NCBI GenBank assembly: GCA_016200675.1
Contig: JACQEH010000057.1
Coordinates: 1-7,694 of the forward strand
Direction of reading: 5' to 3'
DNA from: Chloroflexota bacterium
Lineage (GTDB): Bacteria > Chloroflexota > Limnocylindria > Limnocylindrales > CSP1-4
DNA: 7,694 nt
Shown: one piece after another, positions 1 to 6,431 of the stretch
How positions within the stretch are numbered: the stretch's first letter is position 1
Layout of the letters: every line of letters begins with the position of its first letter
Program-made: the position numbers and the translations under genes
Notes under the pieces: generated by a model
Seen by the model: only the letters and a program-made list of their open reading frames with translations
The model's database searches: none
What the model was told of the DNA's origin: nothing

Positions 1-19
1 GGGGCACAATCCGCGGGTT

Positions 20-1022
20 ATGCAGATTGCCATCGTCGGCCTTGCGGGCAGCGGCAAGAGTACCGTCTTCAACACGCTGACCCGCGGCCATGCCGAGACC
101 GGAGGCTTCGGAGGGCTGACCCTCAACGTCGGGGTGGTCAAGGTCCCCGACGAGCGGCTCGATCGGCTGGCCGCGATCTTCCACCCGAAGAAGGTGGTCC
201 ATGCCGACGTGACCTACGTCGACCTGCCCGCCCCGCCGGTCTCGTCCGAGGGCCGGATCGGGACCGAGGAGCTGCCGCCCGAGCACCTCGCCCGCCTCCG
301 GGACTCGGACGCGCTCCTCCATGTCGTCCGCGCCTTCGAGGATCCCTCCAACCCGCACCCGGCCGGGAGCGTCGACCCCGCCCGTGACATCGAGCAGCTG
401 GACCTCGAGTTCATCCTGGCCGACCTCGCCATCGTCGACCGCCGCCTCGAGCGCCTGACCTCGACCGGCCGCCACGGGACGCAGGCCGAGCGCGACGCCA
501 ACGAGCGCGAGGAGGTCATCCTGCGGGGCTTGAAGGGCCAGCTCGAGGCCGGCCAGCCGATCCGCGACGCGGGCCTCGACGCCGACGGGCGCAAGGCGCT
601 CCGTGGCTTCCGGTTCCTGACCGAGAAGCCGGTCCTGATCCTGCTCAACATCGGCGAGAGCGAGCGAGCTCGAACCGGCCGACGCGGCCATCTTCATGGC
701 CGAGCTCGGGATCGAGGGCTCCGGGCTGGGACGGGTCATCGCCCTGTCCTACCAGCTCCTTGGCCTGATCTCCTTCCTGACCGCGGGCCCCGGCGAGGTC
801 CGGGCCTGGCCGATCCCCGAGGGGAGCACGGCGGTGGATGCCGCCGGCACGATCCATACCGATCTCGCGAAGGGCTTCATCCGGGCCGAGACCGTCGCCT
901 ACGAGGACCTGTTGACCCTCGGCTCGATGGCCGAGGCGCGGAAGGCCGGTCGCCTCCGATCCGAGGGCAGGACCTACCGGGTCCGCGACGGCGACGTCCT
1001 CGAGATTCTCTTCAGCCGGTGA
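20..1022 (+). pseudogene. YchF-like P-loop NTPase (DUF933/TGS), frameshifted at ~665
   Basis: The N-terminal part (20-664, 215 residues) has a P-loop GLAGSGKST at residues 7-15, the YchF-like stretch NVGVVKVPDERL (36-47), HVVRAFEDP (101-109) and an NxxE nucleotide-specificity motif, NIGE (210-213). The C-terminal TGS/DUF933 domain is in another frame, from ~666 to a stop at 1020-1022, with the family hallmarks LLGLISFLTAGPGEVRAW and IHTDLAKGFIRAET. One surplus base in the GAGC-rich stretch near 659-671 separates the frames. Left uncorrected, frame 1 reads on to 1042 as non-homologous sequence. The repaired product would be ~333 residues, against ~365 for the family. The ~30 missing residues are those normally between NxxE and the FLxxLG segment, including the SA(K/E) G5-like motif. 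YchF/OLA1 proteins are ribosome-associated ATPases. This one has a GSG P-loop instead of the usual NVG and reads DLPA where DIAG (G3) is expected, so it belongs to a divergent branch whose role I cannot state. The ATG at 20 precedes MQIAIVG directly; no clear Shine-Dalgarno is visible. Confidence 0.85.
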
Positions 1023-1070
1023 TCCCCGGTGCGACTTGGTAGCTGCGCCCTTCGCCGGTCGCCGCGCCCG

Positions 1071-1439
1071 TCAGTTGAGGCTCGGGCCGTCGGGATCGAA
1101 GTCGGCGTAGACGCCCCGATAGTCGGCGTCGCCCGTGACCTCGACCTCGTCGTCGCCGTCCTCGGCATCGAGGTCGGCGAGGAAGTTGTCATCCTCAATC
1201 TTGCTGACGTTGACGGCGGCCGTCAGGCGGTCGTCGGAGACGAAGACGAAGCCGTAGTTGCGCTCGAGCTCCTCGGCGATGGCCTCGATGAGGGAGTCCG
1301 TCTCGTAATGGTCCTGGACCTGGCGCCGGATCGACTGGACCGTGGTGAAGAACTCCTCGGCGTCCATCTCCTCTTCGCGATAGAGCATGACGTCAAAGAA
1401 GAGATCCGCATCCCCCTCGTGGAGCTCGTAGAACTGCAT
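1071..1439 (-). CDS. Small acidic hypothetical protein (122 aa)
   Basis: I do not recognise a named family. The ATG at 1439 is chosen because AGGAG lies ~7 nt upstream (antisense of 1447-1451). An in-frame extension upstream is possible, but it is Arg/Ser/Pro-rich and non-protein-like, whereas MQFYELHEGDADLFFDVMLY looks like a true N-terminus. Residues 1-85 appear to be a compact alpha/beta domain, with amphipathic stretches FFTTVQSIRRQVQDHY and SLIEAIAEELERNYGF followed by a strand-like VFVSDDRLTAAVNVS. Residues 82-118 form an Asp/Glu-rich tail (for example DAEDGDDEVEV). There is no signal peptide, membrane segment or cysteine, so it is probably a soluble cytoplasmic protein. It converges on the YchF-like gene (48 bp between stops) and diverges from the kinase gene. 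The regular amino-acid pattern and SD make it a convincing gene; the function is unknown. Confidence 0.75.
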   Translation of the reverse strand: MQFYELHEGDADLFFDVMLYREEEMDAEEFFTTVQSIRRQVQDHYETDSLIEAIAEELERNYGFVFVSDDRLTAAVNVSKIEDDNFLADLDAEDGDDEVEVTGDADYRGVYADFDPDGPSLN

Positions 1440-1470
1440 CCCTGCGCTCCTGGTCCGGGGGCCGCGACAT

Positions 1471-1501
1471 GCGACCGGCCCGCCGAGTATAGGCCGGTCG
1501 C
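1471..1501. promoter_or_regulatory. Perfect 10-bp inverted repeat in divergent promoter region
   Basis: GCGACCGGCC (1471-1480) and its exact complement GGCCGGTCGC (1492-1501) flank an 11-nt AT-richer loop, in the 65-bp gap between the acidic-protein gene and the kinase gene. The loop holds overlapping -10-like hexamers for both directions: TATACT on the minus strand (1491-1486) and TATAGG on the plus strand (1488-1493). The plus-strand element has a partial -35, GCGACA (1464-1469), at 18-bp spacing. The arms would cover both promoters, which is the geometry of a dimeric regulator's operator. A hairpin in RNA is also possible. The binding protein is unknown. Confidence 0.5.
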
Positions 1502-1504
1502 CGC

Positions 1505-2476
1505 GTGACCCGGCCACTCGTGATCGGCTCCGCTTCGCGGGACGTGACGCCCGACGACCCCCGCGGCTGGCGCCTCGGAGGGGCCGTCGCGTTCTGTGGA
1601 TTGACCCTCGCCCGGCTCGGCTTGCGGCCCCGGGTGCTGCTCGGCGTGGATGCGACGGCATCTGCGGCGGATGAGCTCGACCTGCTCCGCCGGGCGGGCG
1701 CCGACGTGCACGTGGTCCGCCTCCCGGCCGGCCCCGTCTTCCGCAACCGGAGCACGCCAGGCGGGCGCGTCCAGGACTGCCTGGAGCCCGGCGCGCCCAT
1801 CGACCCGGTCGTGCCGGCAGGCTGGGCCGAGGCTGCGACCTGGCTCCTGGTTCCCGTTGCGGACGAGGTGACGGATGCGTGGGCCGGCCTCCCGCCGGTC
1901 GATGCCTTCGTCGCCGTCGGCTGGCAGGGTCTCCTCCGGAACCTGCCCCGAGGCGGCACCGTGAGCCGCCGCCCGCCCACCCGTTCCGCCGTCATCGAGC
2001 GGGCGGACCTGGTGAGCCTCAGCAGCGAGGACGTGGCGCCCGGGACGCTCCCGGCGACGCTAACGGCGCTGCTCGGCCCGCGGGCGACGCTCGTCCTGAC
2101 CAACGGATCCGACGGCGGCTCGATCTGGTCGGCCGACGCCGACGGGCGGCGCGAGGCTCGGCGGTACCCGGCGACGCCAACGGCGGGCGTGGTCGATCCG
2201 ACGGGCGCGGGCGACACCTTCCTGGCCGCCCTCGTTGCCGCTCGCCTCGGCCATCCGCTGGCGGCCCCGGGCGGGCTCGACGCGGCACTCCGCCTGGCGG
2301 CGGCCGTCGCGTCGCTCAGCGTGGAGGGCCCGGGCCTGCTCGGCGTGCCGACCCTCGCCGCGGTGGCGGCGCGCCTCGGACGGGTGCCCGATCGCGATCA
2401 GGGCGATCAGGGCGATCAGGGCACCGCGACCGCGCCGCCCGCGGGCCCGGCTGGCTCGGGCGGCCGCGCGGACTGA
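1505..2476 (+). CDS. PfkB-family carbohydrate/nucleoside kinase
   Basis: A 323-residue ribokinase-fold kinase that should transfer the ATP gamma-phosphate to a sugar or nucleoside hydroxyl in the cytoplasm. The C-terminal PfkB signature is intact: DPTGAGDTF at residues 231-239, with D237 the expected catalytic base and GAG forming the anion hole. The N-terminal signature is present but atypical: GGAVAFCGLTLARLGL (25-40), with Cys where many members have Asn-x-Ala. Lid residues are not distinctive, so the substrate cannot be named. The GTG at 1505 starts MTRPLVIGSASRDVTP, the first beta strand of the fold. No SD is visible, and the candidate promoter places transcription only a few nt upstream, so the mRNA may be leaderless. 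The last ~30 residues (RDQGDQGDQG followed by an Ala/Pro/Gly tail) are low-complexity and overlap the convergent exonuclease gene by 61 bp. The catalytic core ends before this tail. Confidence 0.85.
   Translation: MTRPLVIGSASRDVTPDDPRGWRLGGAVAFCGLTLARLGLRPRVLLGVDATASAADELDLLRRAGADVHVVRLPAGPVFRNRSTPGGRVQDCLEPGAPIDPVVPAGWAEAATWLLVPVADEVTDAWAGLPPVDAFVAVGWQGLLRNLPRGGTVSRRPPTRSAVIERADLVSLSSEDVAPGTLPATLTALLGPRATLVLTNGSDGGSIWSADADGRREARRYPATPTAGVVDPTGAGDTFLAALVAARLGHPLAAPGGLDAALRLAAAVASLSVEGPGLLGVPTLAAVAARLGRVPDRDQGDQGDQGTATAPPAGPAGSGGRAD
2394..2420 (+). repeat. Three tandem copies of a 9-bp unit
   Basis: GCGATCAGG is repeated perfectly at 2394-2402, 2403-2411 and 2412-2420. It encodes (DQG)3 in the kinase frame. 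Read on the minus strand, each copy places a TGA in the exonuclease frame (2418, 2409 and 2400), so the exonuclease ends at the first of three consecutive in-frame stops. The repeat probably arose by replication slippage, and copy number may vary between strains. Confidence 0.9.
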
Positions 2477-3960
2477 GCGACCCCGGCGCTTGCGCCCGAC
2501 CGGGCCGGCTGACGTCGGGCGACGCGCCGCCGCAGGCGCGAGGCGCGGCGCACGAGATCGCGCTCGAGTCCCGGATGCGGCCGGCCGAGGAAGCGGGCAC
2601 GCTCCACGAACCGGACTGCGGCCAGGGTCGCGGCCAGGGCCGCCTCCGGATCCCGGCGATCATGCTCGCGAATCTTGGCGACTTCGACCCAGGCGAGCGC
2701 CCCGACGAGCCCGCCGCGATCGGCGACCGCAAGCCAGGCACGCTCAGCCTCGACCCGCCGCCCGAGGCGGCGCAGCAGGCGCGCTCGATCGGCCTCCAAC
2801 CGCTCCTGTGTCCACGGGCCGTCGAGACGGTCACCGGAGGCCGTCCGCCAGGAGTGCTCGGAGGTCCGTCCATGGGCACGGCCGCCAAAGTCCGGTCGCG
2901 ACCGCGGCGACCACCAGGCATCATCGTCCTCGCGGACGCGCCGCGGCTCGGGCCGTGCCGTGCCCCCGCCACCATCGTCCGGTCGGAGGCGATCGACGGC
3001 CCGCCCGGGGACCGGCTCGAGGTCCGTCCGTCGCAGCCCCTCGAGCGCCCAATCGAGGCAGTCGAGGGCCTCCGCAAACCGGTGGTGGGCAGCGAAGGTC
3101 CGGCCGAGGCCCGCCAAATCGCCGGCCGGGGCAGCCCGCCGGCCCACTGGCTCCGCCAGGTGCTGGTCGACGTGGCAGAGGAGCCGGGCCAGAGAGCGGA
3201 CATCCTCCTCGTTATGCCGCACGACGCCGAGGAGGAGGGCCGGGTCGCCGTCCCGGAGGAACTGCAGGTAGCGGGCCGGAATCTCCCAGCCGGGGACGTC
3301 GTCGTGGCGGCCCAGGCCGAGGAGGTGGGCTTCGGCCGTCTGGAGCCGTGCATCGGGCATGCGATGCCGGAAGAGGCGCCGGACCAGGGGCAGCAGATCG
3401 AGGTGTCCCGCGTGGCCCGGAGGGTCGGCCCGGGCCATCCGGTAGCGGGCCACGAGGAGCGGCCAGTCGAAGCCCCGCCCGTTGTAGGTGACGAGCCAGC
3501 CGTGGCCCGGGACGTGGCGTCGCAGCTCGTCGAGGAAGGCCGGCTCGTCGGCGTGATCCGGGAGGAGCAGCTGAATCTGGCGGAAGCGCGCCCCTTCCCA
3601 CCAGCCGAGCCCGACCAGGAAGGCGAGGGTCCCGGCGGCCGTCGCGAGGCCCGTCGTCTCCGTGTCGAGACAGAGGAGCGGCACGTCGGCGGCGGGTTGT
3701 CCGGGCAGCCGGGAGAGGCGGTCACGATCGATCTCCATCACCGTTGAGCGACGCTCGACCCGGACGAAGGTCCCCGTGGGCCCGTGAACGAGCTCGCCGT
3801 CAACCTCGGCGGCAAGTCGCTCGGCGCCGCTGGCCACCGCCCTGCGGGAGGGCGACCCGGGATCCGGCCCGCCGGCCGTGTCGGCCGCGGGTCTCGAGCG
3901 ACCGGCCCGGAAATTCGCCAGGCGCCGATCGAGCGTGATCGTCACCGGGGACTCGCTCAC
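2416..3960 (-). CDS. mrfB: MrfB/YprB-type DEDD exonuclease with TPR-like C-terminus
   Basis: A 514-residue RNase H-fold (DnaQ/DEDD) nuclease. Metal-binding acidic residues are visible as LDTETTGL (D99, E101), YNGRGFDWPLL (D165), HLDLLP (D188) and RHNEEDVRSL (H249, D253, an HxxxD arrangement). A TPR-like helical pair follows (~287-310, FAAHHRFAEALDCLDWALEGL). Next come a Gly/Arg/Asp-rich linker (~315-383), a second TPR-like region (~384-460) and a basic tail. In Bacillus subtilis MrfB is the exonuclease partner of the MrfA helicase in repair of mitomycin C lesions, and the adjacent helicase here supports the same assignment. The GTG at 3960 is chosen because it gives a GTGA overlap with the helicase stop and the protein then begins VSESPVTITLDRRLANFRAG. 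An upstream extension would be Arg/Pro-rich and lies inside the helicase gene. An internal ATG at 3738 would remove the N-terminal region and is less likely. At ~514 residues it is longer than the Bacillus protein (~410), largely through the linker and tail. Confidence 0.88.
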   Translation of the reverse strand: MSESPVTITLDRRLANFRAGRSRPAADTAGGPDPGSPSRRAVASGAERLAAEVDGELVHGPTGTFVRVERRSTVMEIDRDRLSRLPGQPAADVPLLCLDTETTGLATAAGTLAFLVGLGWWEGARFRQIQLLLPDHADEPAFLDELRRHVPGHGWLVTYNGRGFDWPLLVARYRMARADPPGHAGHLDLLPLVRRLFRHRMPDARLQTAEAHLLGLGRHDDVPGWEIPARYLQFLRDGDPALLLGVVRHNEEDVRSLARLLCHVDQHLAEPVGRRAAPAGDLAGLGRTFAAHHRFAEALDCLDWALEGLRRTDLEPVPGRAVDRLRPDDGGGGTARPEPRRVREDDDAWWSPRSRPDFGGRAHGRTSEHSWRTASGDRLDGPWTQERLEADRARLLRRLGRRVEAERAWLAVADRGGLVGALAWVEVAKIREHDRRDPEAALAATLAAVRFVERARFLGRPHPGLERDLVRRASRLRRRVARRQPARSGASAGVAQSARPPEPAGPAGGAVAVP

Positions 3961-6284
3961 GCCACCCGGGCCGTCCGAGGACCGGCCGCGGCGGCGGCCG
4001 GTCCCGACGCGCCGAGGGCGGTCAGGAGCCGGCGAGCGAGCGCCTTGGCATCGACGAGCGGGTCGAGGCGCGGCCCCGTACAGGCGGGGCAACCACTCTC
4101 GCACGAGCAGGCGTCGATCAAGCCGGCTGCGCCGGCCACGAGCTCGTCATGCCGCGCGAACAGGCGCTCGGAGAGGCCGACGCCGCCGGGCATCGCCTCG
4201 TAGAGGTAGATCGTCGGCGATTCTTGGTGGGGGGAACGGACCTGCGAGACGAGGCCCAGGTCGCGCGGGTCCACCATCAGGAGCACCGCCGCGACGGCCT
4301 GCAGGGCGCGGCCGGCACCGACGAGCGCGACGTCGAGGTCGTCACGGCGCCAGCCCACGGCCGCTGCCTCCGCGGTCACCCAATAGGCCGTCGTCTGGAG
4401 CTCGAGCTCGGGCAGGTCGATCGGTCCCCAGCCAACGTTCTCGTCCGTCCCGAACTTGAGCTTCTTGAAGAGGGTCACGAGGCTCGCGACCATCACCTCG
4501 CCGTGGACGCGGCGGCCGCCCGCGGCCGGCGCCTCGGCAAAGACGTCAAGCGGCTTGAGGGTCACGGCCCGGTTGGCGTAGGTGTAGTGGTCGACATCGA
4601 CCCGGTGGACGTAGGCCTTCCGCTCGCCCCACTCCAGGCGGTCGACGTAGTACTGGACCGATTCGTGGATGTAGATCGCCCGCTCGTGGACGAGGACCTG
4701 GGCCGCGAAGAGATCGACCTCGCCCAGGACCCGCGGGCGGTCTGGCGTGGTGTCGATGATCACGACGTTCTCGGGGGCCGCGGCGCGCAGGCTGACCTCC
4801 GAGGCCGGGAAGTTCTCCGAGCTCCAGTACCAGCGGCCGTCCGACGCCTGGCGAACCTGGCCCTCCTCGCCGATGAAGGCGAGCAGCTCGTCCGCCGGTC
4901 CCGGACCGAAGACCTCGCCCGGCTCGAACGGCCGCTCGAAGGCCGCGCAGCGGATGTGGGCGATCAGGACGTGCAGGTTGTCGGGGTCGATCCGGGCCTC
5001 CTCGGGCGAGCGTTGGAGGAGGAACTCGGGGTGGTGGATCACGTACTGGTCGACGGGTGAGGCCGAGGCCACCAGGATCCCGACCGATGGCTCCAGCCGG
5101 CGGCCGGCGCGGCCGAGCTGCTGCCAGGTGCCGGCGACCGAGCCCGGGTAGCCGGCCAGCACGGCCACGTCGAGGGAACCGATGTCGACACCGAGCTCGA
5201 GGGCGTTCGTGGAGACGACGCCGAGGATCTCGCCGTCCCGGAGCCCACGCTCGATCGACCGGCGCTCGGTCGGCAGGTAGCCGCCGCGGTAGCCCCGGAT
5301 GCGCGACCGCGGCCCCAGGTGCTCGCGCAGTGATTCGCGAAGGCCGGTGAGGAGGATCTCGACCGACGTCCGGGCCCGCCCGAAGACGATGGTCTGGCGG
5401 CCCGCCCGGAGGAACGGCAGGGCCCATCGCTGGGCGTGGCTGAGGGCCGACGTCCGGGCTCCGGTGGCGGGGTCCAGGATCGGCGGGTTGACGAGCAGGA
5501 CATGGCGCTGGCCGCGGGGTGCCCCGTTGCGATCGATGAGGCGCGGCGAGCGGCCCGTGAGCTGGGCCGCGAGCTCGGCCGGATTGCCGATGGTCGCCGA
5601 GGCACACACGATCACCGGGTTCGAGCCGTAATGACGGCAGAGCCGGAGCAGCCGACGGAGGACGTTGGCGACGTGGCTGCCGAAGACGCCGCGGTACGTA
5701 TGGAGCTCGTCGATGACGATGACGCGGACCTGCTCGAAGAGCTGGAACCACTTGGTGTGGTGGGGCAGGATCGCCGAGTGGAGCATGTCCGGGTTCGTCA
5801 CGACCACCTGGCCGGCCGTCCGGATCGCGGACCGGATCGGGGCCGGCGTGTCCCCGTCGTAGGTCGCGGCCGAGATCGGCAGGTCGCTGGCCTGGGCAAG
5901 CAGGCTCAGCTCCGCCACCTGGTCCTGCCCGAGCGCCTTGGTGGGGAAGAGGAAGAGGGCCCGGGCGGACGGATCGTCGGCCAGCGCCTGGAGGACAGGA
6001 ACCGTATAGCAGAGCGTCTTGCCGGATGCCGTCGGGGTCACGACGACGACGTCCTCGCCGCTCCTGACGCTCTCGATGGCGGCGGCCTGGTGGGTATAGA
6101 GGGATTCTATGCCCCGGCTCCGTAGGCCGCGCTCGATTCGGGGATCGAGCCAGGCGGGGAACGGCGCCGTCTCGGCCGCCCGGGGCGGGATGACCTCGTG
6201 ATGGATGACGGCCGTCGCGAGTGACGGTTCCTGGAGCAGGCGCGCGAGCACCGCATCCGTGTCGGCGGGGGCATAGGTGCGCAC
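3957..6284 (-). CDS. mrfA: MrfA/YprA-type DExH-box DNA helicase with DUF1998 domain
   Basis: A 775-residue superfamily 2 helicase. Motifs in order: Q-like YTHQ (63-66), Walker A TPTASGKT (83-90), PTKAL (114-118), TNPDML (163-168), DELH (192-195) followed by TYRGVFGSHVANVLRR typical of this family, SATIGNP (229-235), STNALELGVDIG (358-369) and QQLGRAGRR (388-396). The C-terminal DUF1998 region contains YEAMPGGVGLSERLF (695-709) and a metal-binding-type cluster C726-x-C728-x3-C732-x2-C735. Length and layout match B. subtilis MrfA (~750 residues), a translocating helicase that works with MrfB in a UvrABC-independent response to mitomycin C. The start is fixed at GTG 6284: an in-frame TGA lies five codons upstream and GAGG sits 7 nt before the GTG. 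It is the first gene of a two-gene operon and overlaps mrfB by 4 nt (GTGA), implying translational coupling. A LexA-type box lies 17-30 nt upstream of the start. A generic DEAD/DEAH helicase is possible, but the partner gene and DUF1998 favour MrfA. Confidence 0.92.
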   Translation of the reverse strand: MRTYAPADTDAVLARLLQEPSLATAVIHHEVIPPRAAETAPFPAWLDPRIERGLRSRGIESLYTHQAAAIESVRSGEDVVVVTPTASGKTLCYTVPVLQALADDPSARALFLFPTKALGQDQVAELSLLAQASDLPISAATYDGDTPAPIRSAIRTAGQVVVTNPDMLHSAILPHHTKWFQLFEQVRVIVIDELHTYRGVFGSHVANVLRRLLRLCRHYGSNPVIVCASATIGNPAELAAQLTGRSPRLIDRNGAPRGQRHVLLVNPPILDPATGARTSALSHAQRWALPFLRAGRQTIVFGRARTSVEILLTGLRESLREHLGPRSRIRGYRGGYLPTERRSIERGLRDGEILGVVSTNALELGVDIGSLDVAVLAGYPGSVAGTWQQLGRAGRRLEPSVGILVASASPVDQYVIHHPEFLLQRSPEEARIDPDNLHVLIAHIRCAAFERPFEPGEVFGPGPADELLAFIGEEGQVRQASDGRWYWSSENFPASEVSLRAAAPENVVIIDTTPDRPRVLGEVDLFAAQVLVHERAIYIHESVQYYVDRLEWGERKAYVHRVDVDHYTYANRAVTLKPLDVFAEAPAAGGRRVHGEVMVASLVTLFKKLKFGTDENVGWGPIDLPELELQTTAYWVTAEAAAVGWRRDDLDVALVGAGRALQAVAAVLLMVDPRDLGLVSQVRSPHQESPTIYLYEAMPGGVGLSERLFARHDELVAGAAGLIDACSCESGCPACTGPRLDPLVDAKALARRLLTALGASGPAAAAAGPRTARVA

Positions 6285-6300
6285 GGCTGGACCTCAATAG

Positions 6301-6314
6301 CGAACACCCGTTCG
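6301..6314. promoter_or_regulatory. Putative LexA (SOS) box upstream of mrfA
   Basis: CGAACACCCGTTCG is a perfect CGAAC-N4-GTTCG palindrome, the form of the LexA operator of Bacillus and Actinobacteria (CGAAC-rnry-GTTCG). It lies 17-30 nt upstream of the mrfA GTG, in the right place to cover the transcription start or block polymerase. The half-sites match fully; one central base (C at 6308) departs from the usual RNRY spacer. A weak minus-strand -10 candidate, TACGCT, sits just upstream at 6323-6328, which would place the box at or after the start site. The box is 118 bp from the divergent ftsB-like start, so control of that gene is less likely. Confidence 0.7.
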
Positions 6315-6344
6315 ATCGAGCGTACACCAGCCTGCCTGGCGCGT

Positions 6345-6363
6345 GTGCCACCTTGTGTGGCAC
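6345..6363. repeat. Inverted repeat GTGCCAC-N5-GTGGCAC
   Basis: Perfect 7-bp arms at 6345-6351 and 6357-6363 flank a CTTGT loop, midway in the mrfA/ftsB-like intergenic region. It has no T-tract on either side, so it does not look like an intrinsic terminator. An operator is more plausible, though unproven. Confidence 0.4.
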
Positions 6364-6392
6364 GAACCCCGTTTCGCGACCAGGGCCCGTTG

Positions 6393-6422
6393 TTGACACG
6401 GTAGCTACGGGTTAGCTACCCT
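6393..6422 (+). promoter_or_regulatory. Promoter of the ftsB-like gene with embedded inverted repeat
   Basis: A consensus -35 TTGACA lies at 6393-6398. At 18-bp spacing there is a weak -10, TACCCT (6417-6422). Transcription would begin around 6429-6432, essentially at the ATG, so the mRNA may be leaderless. Between the two elements is a perfect inverted repeat, GGTAGCTA (6400-6407) and TAGCTACC (6413-6420) with a 5-nt loop. Each half contains the self-palindromic TAGCTA, giving also an 11-bp-period direct repeat. That phasing (about one helical turn) suits an operator for a repressor bound between -35 and -10. Confidence 0.55.
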
Positions 6423-6431
6423 CGCCAGGAG

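Noticed and set aside
645..700. Programmed frameshift in the YchF-like gene
   Set aside because: There is no slippery heptamer or stop codon at the junction, and family residues are missing at the same point, so a lesion or assembly error is simpler.
1023..1070. Bidirectional terminator between the YchF-like and acidic-protein genes
   Set aside because: No stem with an adjacent T-tract could be found in the 48-bp gap.
1879..3747. Very long plus-strand open frame opposite the exonuclease gene
   Set aside because: The protein is Arg/Pro/Gly-rich with no motif; it is a shadow of GC-rich coding on the minus strand, where the DEDD nuclease is recognisable.
4546..6399. Long minus-strand frame out of phase with the helicase
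   Set aside because: It is Pro/Arg-rich without motifs, while the other frame holds all SF2 helicase motifs.
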